In this document: positions 37,290-47,680 of the stretch, in pieces
How the letters are laid out: each line of letters starts with the position of its first letter
Position numbering within the stretch: the first letter of the stretch is position 1
DNA from: Anastrepha obliqua
Lineage: Eukaryota > Arthropoda > Insecta > Diptera > Tephritidae
NCBI RefSeq assembly: GCF_027943255.1
Contig: NC_072896.1
Location: 4,154,001 to 4,218,000 of the forward strand
Direction: 5' to 3'
DNA length: 64,000 bases
Made by a program: the position numbers and the translations under genes
Notes under the pieces: generated by a model
Seen by the model: only the letters and a program-made list of their open reading frames with translations
What the model was told of the DNA's origin: nothing
The model's database searches: none

Positions 37290-37883
37290 ACGAGCTCAAG
37301 TGTTGGATGAACTTGCTATAATACCAGAACGCCTCTTTGGGTTCAGAAAGGAACACGGAAGACCTAAGCAGTGCCGTCGACTTGTGGATGTCATCACAGA
37401 TGCGCTAAAATATAAAAATTACTGTTGCATAGTCCTTCATGATGTACAGCAAACGTTTGATAGAGTTTGGTGCGCTGGTACTTTATATAAAATAAGAAAA
37501 TAGCTTCCGGTTCTATTAATAAAATTGTACTTAAGTGATGGTCACTTTTACGTTCAACAACAAAGCGAGGAGGTATCCTCAATAAAAACAATTGATGCTG
37601 AAGTTCCACAAGAAATTGTTTTGGTAAAACCTATCAAAAATGTACCAAACAATACTAAATTGACAACATACGCTGCTGATATGGCTATTATTGCAATCAG
37701 CAGTTTTCCGCCAAAAACCTCTCAACATCTAGAATAAGAGCTTGACTTTACCGAAACGCGGCTATTGCAATGGAAAGTTCGAGACAATTTGGTTAGTTCA
37801 AACTACTTTTGCATTGAGGAAAGAAGACTGCACAAAAGTGTCAATTAATGGTTCGAAAATCCCCACAAATCGAAACTGTTAAA
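37290..37883 (+). mobile_element. jockey-like LINE reverse transcriptase, 5' segment (split by mariner)
   Basis: Reads LIPERLFGFRKEHG-like sequence (ELAIIPERLFGFRKEHGRPK), then LVDVITDALKYKNYCCIVLH and DVQQTFDRVWCAGTLYKI, which is RT block A of the same family as 1196-2287. After a stop, IKLYLSDGHFYVQQQ, IDAEVPQ and TTYAADMAIIA (catalytic box; the second Asp is Met) follow. It ends at GTTAAA, where a mariner-type element with TA duplication interrupts the codons for VKYLGVHLDR. Several stops; inactive. Confidence 0.85.
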
Positions 37884-37885
37884 TA

Positions 37886-38428
37886 CGAGGGCGAGGGGTC
37901 AATAAGTCCGTGACTTTTTGTATTTCTGACCTCTTTAGTGAAAAAGAAATACTGCTCCTGTCAACAGGCATCTGTCAGTTGACTCCTGTTAAAATTTGAA
38001 CGTGCTGCGTCAGTTAGTTTGTGTTTTACAGCTACCTTTATCGGTCGACCACAAACGCAATCGTGTAACAACTTCACAGGAAGGTTTGGCGTTGTTTAAT
38101 CGTAATATGGAGGAGTTTTTGCGCCGTTTTGTAACCGTGGACGAAACATGGATCCATCACCACACATCAGAGACCAAACAGCAATCGAAGCAGTGGGTTT
38201 CTAAGGGGGAATCGGCTTAATAAGCACACGAAATTCAGTTTTTTCCATTTTCTCCTCAAACTACTGGGCAGTCTGATAAAGGTAGCTGTAAAACACAAAC
38301 TAACTGACGCAGCACGTTCAAATTTTAACAGGAGTCAACTGACAGATGCCTGTTGACAGGAGCAGTATTTCTTTTTCACTAAAGAGGTCAGAAATACAAA
38401 AAGTCACGGACTTATTGACCCGACCTCG
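37886..38428 (+). mobile_element. mariner deletion derivative with ~155-bp inverted repeats
   Basis: Inserted into the jockey-like LINE: TA at 37884-37885 and 38429-38430, and removing 37886-38430 rejoins GTTAAATATCTTGGAGTT, restoring VKYLGV. The ends are long, almost identical inverted repeats: 37886-38042 and 38275-38428, beginning CGAGGgcGAGGGGTCAATAAG against CGAGGTCGGGTCAATAAG. Between them is a 230-bp piece of mariner transposase: PLSVDHKRNRVTTSQEGL, FLRRFVTVDETWIHHHTSET (first catalytic Asp in VDETW) and KQQSKQWVSKGESA, then stops. Mariner ends are normally about 30 bp, so one end may have been copied onto the other. Confidence 0.9.
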
Positions 38429-38430
38429 TA

Positions 38431-38950
38431 TCTTGGAGTTCATCTTGATCGAATTCTAACCTAAAAAGTGCACAAGAAAGAAGAGCAGAAGCAACTTAAA
38501 ATTAAAATCGAAAAAATGTATTGGCATTTGAGTCAAAATTCCCAAGTCAGTCTTGAAAACAAAGCGCGCATATATTGTACAAAACTATATTTTAACCTAT
38601 CTGGACTTATGCCTTTCAAATTTGGGGTACAAGAAGTCAGGAATTTTACAAAAATATCAATCGGTACCCTTCGTACTATTGTAAGCGAAATCCATAAGTG
38701 ATACACAAATCCATAGACTATTTTAGCACCCTACTAACTCAGCATTGAATTAGTCTAGATGATAGCATATTTTAAATCTCCTATATGGAGTTTAAATCTA
38801 TTCAGAAACAACATATTTTAAGTAAAAAAATGTTAATTTTAAGAGTTTTATAGTTAGTATATAAAAGCTCATTAAAGACTAGCTATTCCTGGAGAAAATG
38901 TATTTTAACAAATTTGCTTATTGCCTCTAAGGTAGATTGCAAATAAGAAA
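38431..38950 (+). mobile_element. jockey-like LINE, 3' segment after mariner
   Basis: Continues exactly where 37883 stopped: TATCTTGGAGTTCATCTTGA encodes YLGVHLD. Then KIEKMYWHLSQNSQVSLENK and ARIYCTKLYFNLSGLMPF correspond to the region after the RT thumb in the copy at 1790-1930 (KMYWLLG..SQLSLVNKVL). The 3' end GATTGCAAATAAG near 38935-38947 matches the 3' end of the first copy, but the poly(A) has been lost. Confidence 0.8.
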
Positions 38951-39822
38951 TGAGTACAAAGCGAAGAAAAAAAAGTTGCGCAGATGTAACAACGGAGGCA
39001 CGTGCAAGCAATGCCAAGCACTAGCAGTGCAAAAGCGTGGGAATCGCTGATCCAGCTAAGAAGAGTCACTCGGCAATCCATGTGAGGAGCTGGGAATTAG
39101 GGAGAGAGGCCGAAACACTGATCCAAACGGTTGTATTAACTCCCTCGGCATTAATGGCTGCCCTTGCATAGCAAAGGAAATAAAATTTATTAAACCGAAA
39201 ACGTTGACGTTCCAACATTACAAAGTTGAATTTCATGTGCAAAAGCTGTTGGGTGCCAAGTGAATCTGTGAATTAATTAAAAAATAAAAAAAAAATGTAG
39301 ACTTACTAGGCTCATCGCATAGCACACATACCGATTTTATTATTAGTGAAAAGTACTAACGCGCCCATCTACGGACACAGATGCTATATGAATGTCCGGC
39401 TGTGGCTATGACGAAATTGTTTTTCTTTGAGAATTCTATCGTTAAAATCTTTCCTTAGGCAGCCGGTATGTCCCATCTCTTTTATACTATCGAACGAGAA
39501 ATGCAAGTGTCCTTTCTTGCCGGTTTATCTCTTGGATGTGATAAGTGAATTCTTAAGACTTCCAGTTAAGGAAAAGGCCAATTCACGTCAATATGCTTTA
39601 CATGCATAGTTATAGTCTGGTTGGCGAAACAACTTTTTAAATTATCATTATTTGTTATTATCTTCTATGGTTCCAGCGAGGAAAAGGACTTTTTTATAAA
39701 AGCTTTTAAATAAAAATTACAATATCGATAAATATATGAGAGGAATAACGTTGATTCGCAAATAATCATTTAATACATTAGTATTCTTAAACTAACTTTC
39801 ATTTTCTCTTCTCTCATTGCAG
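38951..39822. other. intron upstream of the receptor exon
   Basis: AT-rich intron sequence ending in a standard acceptor. No other element recognised. Confidence 0.6.
39789..39822 (+). promoter_or_regulatory. splice acceptor: branch point, pyrimidine tract, AG
   Basis: ACTAACTTTC (39791-39800) fits the fly branch-point consensus CTAAC. It is followed by a pyrimidine-rich tract (TTTCATTTTCTCTTCTCTC) and TTGCAG, ending at 39822, just before receptor codons begin. Confidence 0.9.
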
Positions 39823-39962
39823 TTGGTCTAGCAGGATATCATGAAAAGAGACTGCTACATGATCTTTTAGATCCTTATAATACCCTAGAGCGTCCGGTTT
39901 TAAACGAGTCGGATCCGTTACAATTAAGCTTTGGTTTAACTTTAATGCAAATAATCGACGTG
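39823..39962 (+). CDS. nAChRalpha5/7: nicotinic acetylcholine receptor alpha subunit (alpha5/alpha7 type), internal exon
   Basis: A 140-bp exon: two bases completing a split codon, then 46 codons, GLAGYHEKRLLHDLLDPYNT then LERPVLNESDPLQLSFGLTL then MQIIDV. It encodes the N-terminal helix and first beta strands of the extracellular acetylcholine-binding domain of a pentameric cation channel, right after the signal peptide. HEKRLL, YNTLERPV, NES (a possible N-glycosylation site) and GLTLxQIIDV are hallmarks of alpha7-like insect subunits. A 140-bp second coding exon is also the known size in vertebrate alpha7 genes. It is followed directly by GTGAGTAC. No frameshift or stop; clearly under constraint. 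Choosing between alpha5 and alpha7 needs flanking exons, which I do not find. A 45-bp next exon (DEKNQ...) was looked for by eye and not seen. Confidence 0.93.
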
Positions 39963-39970
39963 GTGAGTAC
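39963..39970 (+). promoter_or_regulatory. splice donor GTGAGTAC
   Basis: Good match to GTRAGT immediately after the Val codon that ends IIDV, the conserved exon boundary in this receptor family. Confidence 0.9.
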
Positions 39971-40783
39971 AATTCAAATTTAATAAATACTAAGCAAATC
40001 ATATCGAAGTTTGTAGCTATTTAAAAAAAATTATATCTAAGCGTCCACGAGATCAAAGCTGCGATTTTCTGGAGTTTTTTCTGGAAACACGATTACATTT
40101 ACTAACGTTGGGGTTAATATGGAAGCGGAATTTAATATTTTCTGATATATCTTTTTATGGTAGGTCCTGTAAAAAGGCGATTTACTTTGAGTAATATCTC
40201 TCTGAATTGCACCATTTAAAATCAAAAAAATTAAAAAGCATTTCTTTGACAAGGCTTTAGTATTTAAGCAGAAATCGGCCTTTTAGAAAAAAAAAAAACT
40301 GATTCTTAAAACAATTTTTTTAAACTTAAAGTATTTCTCTGGCCCTATTTGATAAAATAACTTTGCTGAGTAGATTTTTTTAAAACTTGCCAATATTAAT
40401 AAATTTGTGGACTTGCACTTTTTTGTGTGAAACAGAAAACAGTTAACTGAAATTTAATGTAATCAAAATCTGACTACAGCATATATTAAATTTTTACTAA
40501 ATCGATACCTTAAAAAAATGATATTCTTAATAAAAAAAATTAGTTATCTGACAATTAATCGAAAATCAAAAAATATATTGGAAAACATTCATCAGAAATT
40601 TAATCGAAGCCTCATCCATAATGCTATTGCAAATTTTTGCAAAAAATTATATTTTCAATAAAACAAATTTATTTAATATTTTATGAATGCGGAATTATTT
40701 ATATGGCTATTAGTCGAGGGTGTAGTAAAAAAATTTCAAACTTAAATATTTAAAAAATGGAAACCATTCATCTGAAATTTAAT
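39971..40783. other. intron downstream of the receptor exon
   Basis: Very AT-rich; nothing recognised. Poly(A) and poly(T) runs only. Confidence 0.6.
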
Positions 40784-40787
40784 TTAA

Positions 40788-41509
40788 AGGGGAACGCCAC
40801 TACGCGGGGTAAAAAAATAGTCGATTTTTGGGAATGTTTTTGTAAGTAGGAATGATCATTCGAGGATCGGACAACAGGCAATTTATTATATATGTATTAA
40901 ACTATGATGATGTAAATTTTTATTAAAAAATATTAAAAATTGACAAATTTATAAACAAACGTAACGAGTTAAAAAAAAATGCCATCTTCTGGTGGCAGCG
41001 ATACAGCAATGAATAATCATCTGAAATCAAAAAACCAAAAATTTTAATAATCTACACAATAGTGGCTATCGTTGTAGGTAGCCGGTTTTCTTTTTTTTTT
41101 TTGACAAAATGGTAAAGATTTGCATTTCGATGTGTGTTTTTCACCATTTTTTTGATTTTTAACAGGCCCAAAAAAATAGTTATTTTCAAAATTTTGAAAA
41201 TCGGCTACGTACAACGATAGTCAATGCGACAACATAAGTTTTTGGAAAAAAGAAAATTAAAAAAATGGAAAAAAGAAAATTAAAATACGTTGCCACCGTA
41301 TAAAAAAAAGTCGTTTCGAGAAAAATGCCTTTGAAATAAAGCATCGTATCGTAAGCGCTACGGGGCCGAACCGACGGGCGCTCACTTAAGTGCACATAGA
41401 ATTGGGAATAAAGCGAATTTCGCTTTAAAATTTTCTTGAGTAGTTATACTAACAATTTATGCAAAAAAAAAATCGATTTTTTTGAATTTTCACACTGGCG
41501 TTCTCCCCT
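40788..41509 (-). mobile_element. TTAA-associated ~722-bp inverted-repeat element, copy 3
   Basis: TTAA at 40784-40787 precedes AGGGGAACGCCA; the right end is TGGCGTTCTCCCCT followed by AAAC, a mutated second TTAA. In reverse orientation it carries the shared core (TCGTTTCGAGAAAAATGCCT at 41311, complement of the CTCGAAAC-type core), ending about 169 bp from the right end. Inside is a hairpin: CTATCGTTGTAGGTAGCCGG at 41063 pairs with CGGCTACGTACAACGATAG ending 41220. Both ends are followed inward by an AAAATCGATTTTT-like block. No coding capacity. Confidence 0.8.
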
Positions 41510-41635
41510 AAACAATTATCGAAATAATATATTAAATTTTTGCAAAACCGATACTTAAAAAAAAAATTTTATAAAAAAAATTTAATTCATAAATTAAAAA
41601 ATATTTATCTCATACTTATTCGAAGGAGTTGGTTG

Positions 41636-42726
41636 GTTGGTTTTAGTGGTGATTCTTCCAGAATCCAAATAGTGCTTCCGCACCATTTTGTTGCCACATT
41701 CTCGTTACTAATTTGTTTACCAGTTATTGACGGCGTGACTATATCCAGTCCGTGCGGTTCAGGAACCTTATCAGGTTGTTGACATCTAAGCCAGACAGTT
41801 GTTCGAGACTCTCGAACAGCGGTTTACCCAGGGTTAACATTCTGTCCTTCCATAGGGCAGGTCATTCACAGAGGCTTTTCCTCTGTTTGTTTCCTTTTTC
41901 TCCGGTTGTTTACAACTATGGCAGTATGTGTTGTGATGGATGCCCATTTTGGCTGATTGTTCTCCGATAGACCAGAAGCCAGTTATGACTGCCGTTAGTC
42001 ACCAGGCGTCCCGTCGTTTCATGTTTATCAATGTTGACGATTGCTTAAGGTTGTAGGTGGGCCATAACGTTCTGCTAATTTTGCATTTCGTCTGGTTTCT
42101 CCATCTACAATCTCCTCTGCAGGAGCGTTATTCATGGCAGATCCCCTTCTTGTCAGTTCATCCGCTTTTTCGTTACCTTCAATGCTCCGATGTCCCGGCA
42201 CCCAGATTAAGGTAACTTTATGGTTTTCACTCAAGGTGGTGAGACTATTCCTACATTTTTCCATCACTTTAAAGGTTGTAGTTGCAGCTTGGCTATCCGA
42301 AAGAATAGCGATATTGCCCTGAAAAGAGAAATCCGTGATTAGTAGCCTACAAGCTTCCCCAACTGCCAGTACTTCCACCTGGAAGACACTGCTGGTATTA
42401 GGGAGATGCGCAGATTTTTCAATTCCAAGTCTATGAAAATATATACCAGCTCCAACACCGCGTCCATTTTACTGCCATCCGTACAGACTGTAGTGTCGAA
42501 GTTGTTTAGAGAGAATTCCTTATTCCATTCTTCCTTAGATGGAAAGAGAGTGGCAAAATTCCTATTGAAAGTTACCGTCGGGACGATGTAGTCAGTCCTC
42601 ACCGAGATTAACTGAGCTTGTCGCAATAATAGACTTGCATGCCCATAAGTTTTTTCCTTCCAGCAACCCACTTCATTTAACCTAAATGCACTCATGGTTG
42701 CCGTCTTCTTAATGTGTAGGACTATT
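41636..42726 (-). mobile_element. LINE RNase H and C-terminal domain, decayed (copy 1 of pair)
   Basis: Minus strand: MSAFRLNEVGCWKEKTYGHA, FNRNFATLFPSKEEWNKEF, VCTDGSKMDAV (first RNase H Asp), EVLAVGEACRLLI (Glu), IAILSDSQAATTTFKV (Asp) and VTLIWVPGHRSIEGNEKADE (end of RNase H), in two frames. Then a shifted C-terminus homologous to the copy at 45310-45742 (TAVITGFWSIGEQ, HHNTYCHSC). The 3' end sequence GGAATCACCACTaaaACCAACCAACCAAC is shared with that copy, giving a short (CAAC)n tail. Upstream domains are missing; frameshifts inactivate it. Confidence 0.85.
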
Positions 42727-44759
42727 GGAATAACGTGTGTTAGTGCATTTCATTCGAACGAGTAATCTCAATATTATTTTTAACGCCCTTTAAGCAAATT
42801 TAAAATTTTCCTAAGTATTTATCTGGAACTTCAATAAAAGCTTAAGCAAAATATGAATTTTTTACAATAGCTGTATTTTAATTTTGTGATTTTTTTCTAA
42901 AATAATTAGGGGCTCTTAATATAGATTATTTAAGGAGAAAAAATGCGAATTTTGCTGAAGAAATCAAAATTAGAATTTTTAACAAAACGGAAAATAGATT
43001 TTTTTTAATCTTTATATATGGAATATTTATGGAAAATATTTAGCAGTCATTTACTTTCGATGAATCATTTATACACCCGCTACTTTGTGTTATTTTTCTA
43101 CTCTATTTCACATGACTCAAAATAAAACTTCTACTGCTACTTATCCGCATCTTTTAATTAATAAAATTGTGTGTATGGATGTGCAAGTACCTACACGTTT
43201 ATGTAAGTATGCATGTATGTACGTGCATGTGTGCATGCAGAATTAGCAACTGCTTAATCTACTCGGCAATTGAAAATCCTAAAGCAAATTGTTTTCGTGC
43301 CTAAAAATAGGCTTAGCAGGAAATAAAAGGAATTTGTATGAGCGCCTAGTCAACTAGAAGTTTAATTGCGATGACGTGACCCACTAAAAAGCAGAAAGAT
43401 AAACAGCACAAAAGGAAAAATAAAAACACACATAAAATGGGGAAACACAAGAGTTCCAAGGAGTAAAGGTGACAACCGTAACATAAGGAGCGACAGGAAT
43501 AAGTGCCGGGCATTCACTTGCTTGTGTGGCTGTGCAAATGAAGTTGAAAAGTGAAAGTAAAATCTCGCTTAATTATTTTCACAGCCACTTTAGTGAATGA
43601 AACACGGGGTCAACTCAACACGTCAGCAAGCAGGCGACAGTGCACACCTGTGTGCATGTGTTAGTAGATAGATAGCAGAGAGTGTTTGTGCATGTATGTA
43701 TGTGCGCTGTACTTCTGCTTGCTGTCAAGTAAAATTTGTATGCGCCAACTTGTGTTGCGCAACAAAAACAACAACCACAGCGCACAACTGGCAACAGCAG
43801 CCTGAATGAAAATACTGAATGGGCGACAAGTGACAAGCTCACGTGGACTAATAAGCGAAATCCCAGTGGGTGGAAGAACAAATAGTGCGACAAAAGCGAG
43901 TGAAGCAAAAGTATGGATGTCGTTTATATGTGTAAGTTTATGTCTACAGGCAATAATAAAAGAAAGTAAAATAGAATGGAGCTTAAAAAGGTAAAAGTGA
44001 ATTTTAGGGAGTGCGCAGCGAGGAAGGGAAACCCGGTTGGAGCAAACGTTGGAGTAGCTAGGTCAAAAATTTTAGAAATGGGAATGGCATGAATGCCTAA
44101 GGGAGCAAGAGTCCAGTAGCAAATGGCGAAAAGAGTATAGCATGAAAGCGATTGATGCACAGCTGACACAGATACTTGGCGATGATCCTGTGAGACTGAA
44201 ACTTGTAGGTAGTGGCGAAGTCCTGGTTATAGGCTATTAAACATATATGACTTACAAAAATACATACATATACGTAGTCAAGCTTATAAGAAGCTGGATG
44301 TGCACGCCTGCTCAGCTACGACTCATAATAAATATTTGTTTTACTTTGCTAATAAAACGTTACAAGCGAAGAAATCGCTAAATAATGGCGAAAAACAGGA
44401 AAGAAATTTAGTGAGTACGCAAATAGAATGACAATCCAGAGAAAAGGAGACGCAGGGCGAAGTTGTAAGTAAATAAGAACAGATATGAATCAGAATTCCA
44501 AAAGAAATTAAAACGGAACTATCACAAAATGGCAGCAAAAATACCTTAAAGTAGACTCTGTTTAATACGATCGCTTTATTGAGTAACTGAAAGTCGTTCT
44601 TAAAGCGCCAAATGAAATCCTGACAACTGTATTAAATTTATTGTAGCACAGCTTCCATGAAGTTAGAGCAGAAGTACTACATACGGGGATAAAAGTGTTT
44701 TGATGTAACGAAATTATTTTCTTTATATCCCATACTGAGTAGGTACTTTTTGAGCCAAT
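42727..44759. other. non-coding, presumed intron
   Basis: No gene is recognised. GTATGTATGT tracts near 43205-43240 and 43690. Open frames on both strands around 43615-44169 overlap each other and lack domains. Confidence 0.5.
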
Positions 44760-44763
44760 TTAA

Positions 44764-45305
44764 GGTAGTAGTCTGGTAACTTATTTTGAAAATTTCGAAT
44801 TTCGGTTTTTTACATATTTTGAAAGTGCGTTATATTGGTAATATACTGTACAAATTTTAGACCGAAATTCGAAATATTGACGAAATTATAGCATATACAT
44901 GAGAGCGCTCGTACTTGCGCGGATCAATTGCTAAAACTTTAAACGCGTTTTTATCAAAATAACGTTTATCCGGATGGCCGTCGTGAAAACAAATTTTCTA
45001 TCTAACGGATTGAGCTGAAATTTAGATATGTTTTTCTACACATCAATAGTTCTGGCGAGTAGTAGATTTAATTTATTTCGTCCCTAACTTTCCATTTTTT
45101 AGTCCGATTTCCACTTTAAAAGAAGGCAATTTTCTTACGAAGTCCGCCATTTTGTTATTTTTTGTCCAAATCATTTGATCTTACTACCCGCCAGAACGAC
45201 AAGCACACTGATTAATTAATAAGCAATTTGTTTTTTCTGTATCAGATGACCACAAGTGACGAAATCACGCCGACCAGCCACTGTACCTCTTCTTTTTGCC
45301 GCTTG
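44764..45305 (+). mobile_element. TTAA-associated element, copy 4, right end missing
   Basis: TTAA at 44760-44763, then GGTAGTAGTCTGGTAAC as the left end. The shared core AAAACTTTAAACGCGTTTTT begins at 44933, 169 bp in, the same offset as in the other copies. No matching inverted right end is found; by the family's length it should lie near 45480, but LINE sequence starts at 45310 and no remainder is visible beyond it. So the copy appears truncated at the LINE boundary. Confidence 0.7.
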
Positions 45306-45309
45306 TTGC

Positions 45310-45742
45310 TGGTTGATTGGTTGGTTAGAGTGGTGATTCATCCAGAATCCAACTAGCGCTTCTGCACCAATTTGTTGCCACATCCTCGTTACCAAATAGT
45401 TTAACAGTTATTTGCAGCAGGGCTATATCCAGTCTATGCGGTTTAGGAACCTTATTAGGTTGTTGACGTCTACGCCCGACAGTTGCTCGAGACTCTCGAA
45501 CAGCGGTTTGCCCAGGGCTAACATTCTGTCCTTCCATAGGGCAGGGCATTCACAGAGGAAGTGGAAGATTGCTTCCTTTTTCTCTGGTTGTCCACAGCTG
45601 TGACAATATGTGTTGTGAGGGATGCCCATTTTGGCGGTTTGTTCTCCGATAGACCAGAAGCCAGTTATGACTGCCGTAAGTCTACAGGTGTCCCGTCGTT
45701 TCATGTTTATTAATGTCAACGATTGCTTGAGGTTGTAGGTGC
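45310..45742 (-). mobile_element. LINE C-terminal fragment (copy 2 of pair)
   Basis: Minus-strand frame 45719-45423 (98 aa) begins MTLINMKRRDTCRLTAVITG, then FWSIGEQTAKMGI and the Cys/His motif C-H-S-C followed by HFLCECPALW; it ends LIRFLNRIDWI. This is the conserved tail of an RNase H-bearing LINE. The 3' sequence and CAACCAAtCAAcC tail match the copy at 41636-42726, about 3.7 kb away. Only the last 430 bp inserted or survived. Confidence 0.85.
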
Positions 45743-46009
45743 AGTGTACAAAAATAGTATCAAAACATTAAAAAAAAAAATTCAATCTTTTAACAATTTT
45801 AATAATTATTTTTCTAATGCTCGTAAATTATTTTGGAGAGATTGTCGAAAGTGTTTGAATTTAACATCTTCGTTTTTTTATTACATCAAAACACATCCTT
45901 GAATGTGGGTATTTTTATGAAAAACTCAAAAAATCTTTAAAAACAAAAATTATATAATATGTATTCGAATTCGGTTTGGTATTTTTATTGTTGTTCTAAT
46001 CAACGGTAA

Positions 46010-46165
46010 ATGCATTGCATCGATAAGCAATGGCAAATCTCCGGGTGTATTTTTCCCATGGATAAAGTTCGCATAAAAAACTATCTGCCATTCGGAATCG
46101 ACATAAAATTGTAGGCCCTTCCATTTGTCGAAAAACGTCAAGGCTCGCACGATATATATATTATA
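46010..46165 (+). mobile_element. tRNA-derived SINE, copy 5 (3' part, plus strand)
   Basis: GCAATGGCAAATCTCCGGGT, CTATCTGCCATTCGGAATCG and TGTAGGCCCTTCCATTTGTC match, in order, the reverse complement of the copy at 50573-50901. The tail ATATATATATTATAA follows at 46151. The tRNA-like head is missing, so it is truncated and dead. The only copy here on the plus strand. Confidence 0.75.
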
Positions 46166-46429
46166 AAAAACGAATTTTTTCTATGAAAACGTCCAAAAAT
46201 TCTTTTGATTCCTGCCCAAGTATTCATCAAGGAGTGCCTAACGTCATTTTAAAATTGTTGTCAAACTCTCTAAAGATTTCGAAGTACCTTTTTCTTCTAA
46301 GGCTATTATTGCTAAAAGTTAAAAAAAAAATCAAAATACTACCCGCATTATTTTGTATGTTTTATGGCGTCTTACCTATATTTTGACATAAGCATTCCTT
46401 TAAACGAACTGTACACTGCGATTGACTTG

Positions 46430-46885
46430 AGTGTAATCGCGGAAACCAATAGAAAATGATCTCCGACAACTAACTGCAGGATCTCCAAAGCGCTCTGGCC
46501 TGACTTAACCTAAAAAGCATCAAATGTCTGCCAGTAGATCAACTACCGGCGTCCTCAGAGGTGTTATAACGGCTCACTGCACTATTGGCACCGTAGCCAG
46601 TAGAGTAAGTGTACCTCACAATGACTTCTGCAGAAGTTGTGAAGATGAAGAAGAAATTGTGTAGGTACAACACCTTCTCTGTGAATGTCCTGCACTTCCA
46701 AGAATCCGTGCCAAATATCTTGGCAATTATTTCTTTGAAAACTTGGGAAATTTGCAAATTGTCTCACTGGAGGGTCTTTAAAAAATCTAAGCGTTTTAAA
46801 CAACTTAGTTAGGGGATAGATATCAAATGCAGATATCACAATGGGCTCCGAGCCACCGTGATAGACCAGAAACCTAACTGAACAC
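46430..46885 (+). mobile_element. LINE C-terminal fragment, decayed
   Basis: Plus strand, in shifting frames: TGVLRGVITAHCTIGTVASR, then VPHNDFCRSCEDEEEIV, stop, and HLLCECPALPRIRAKYLGNY make up the Cys/His C-terminus (C-x2-C...H-x4-C). It resembles the fragment at 36218-37078 (CNCPALAKIRAGCLGKYF). The end GAAACCTAACTGAACAC at about 46870 looks like a short, decayed (AACCT)n tail. No RNase H is recognisable. Confidence 0.75.
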
Positions 46886-47310
46886 GCACTTTAATTTTCT
46901 CACATATTTTTTTCAAATATTCGAAGCCGCAGCCAAAATGGAATAAACGGTGTACAAATATTGGATTAACGTTGGACGGAGAGGATCTGATAATAATTGA
47001 AAATTTAATGTTTTCTTCCTAAAGGGTTAAATTTTTAGAACTTTTATTAATCAGCCGAATTTCGTTCTGAATTCCAATTAAACAAAATCGAAGTGAGCTG
47101 TTATCTATTGATTTTGTTAACAGTAAAGCCAGTTGTTAAGGTCGTATGAAGATTTTGAGCTTTTATCTCAATTAATTTTGCAGTTCCGGAATATGGAAGG
47201 AAACGAATGCCAAATTCTATTTAAGGCATATAAAGCTCCTATTTTTTCAAAATAAAATACTAAGAATTATTTTCACTAATTCATGTAAAATGGAATTGCC
47301 ATGGGATAAA
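46886..47310. other. non-coding
   Basis: AT-rich; nothing recognised. Confidence 0.5.
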
Positions 47311-47680
47311 GGGTGGTTAAGTTTCAAGGGCCGGTGTTGATTTTGAATAAAATACAATTTTTGTAAGAAATTATTGTCATTTCCCCCTTATTATGATAAA
47401 ATTGGTATAGCTCAATTACGTATGAAGCAAAGTATTGGCCAAATGGTTGCCACGGCCTCGGTGGCACACCTCCATCCGCTGGTCCAAATTTTCGATGACG
47501 CTGAGGCATAATTGAGGTTCTATGCCGTTAATGTGCCGAATTATCTCATCCTTTAGCTCTTGAATTGGCTTACCGACGTACGCCTTTTCTTTCAAATAAC
47601 GCCAAAGAAAGAAGTCCATGTTGTCGTTGATGTTTATGTGTGGTTCACATTCAACATCGGCCCTTGAAATTTAGTTACGC
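47311..47680 (-). mobile_element. Tc1/mariner-superfamily deletion derivative, family A copy 3
   Basis: About 370 bp. Left end GGGTGGTTAAGTTTCAAGGG, right end complementary (CATCGGCCCTTGAAATTTAG). Minus-strand frame 47619-47416 encodes the transposase C-terminus only: MDFFLWRYLKEKAYVGKPIQ then ELKDEIIRHINGIEPQLCLS, against WGYLKANVYVDKPATIQELK in the 7964 copy. The deletion junction TGTCGTTGATGTTTATGTGT is the same as at 7964, so both descend from one deleted ancestor. Confidence 0.85.

Noticed and set aside
43615..44169. Overlapping open frames of 97, 62 and 81 codons
   Set aside because: On both strands, no domain; chance frames in less AT-rich intron DNA.
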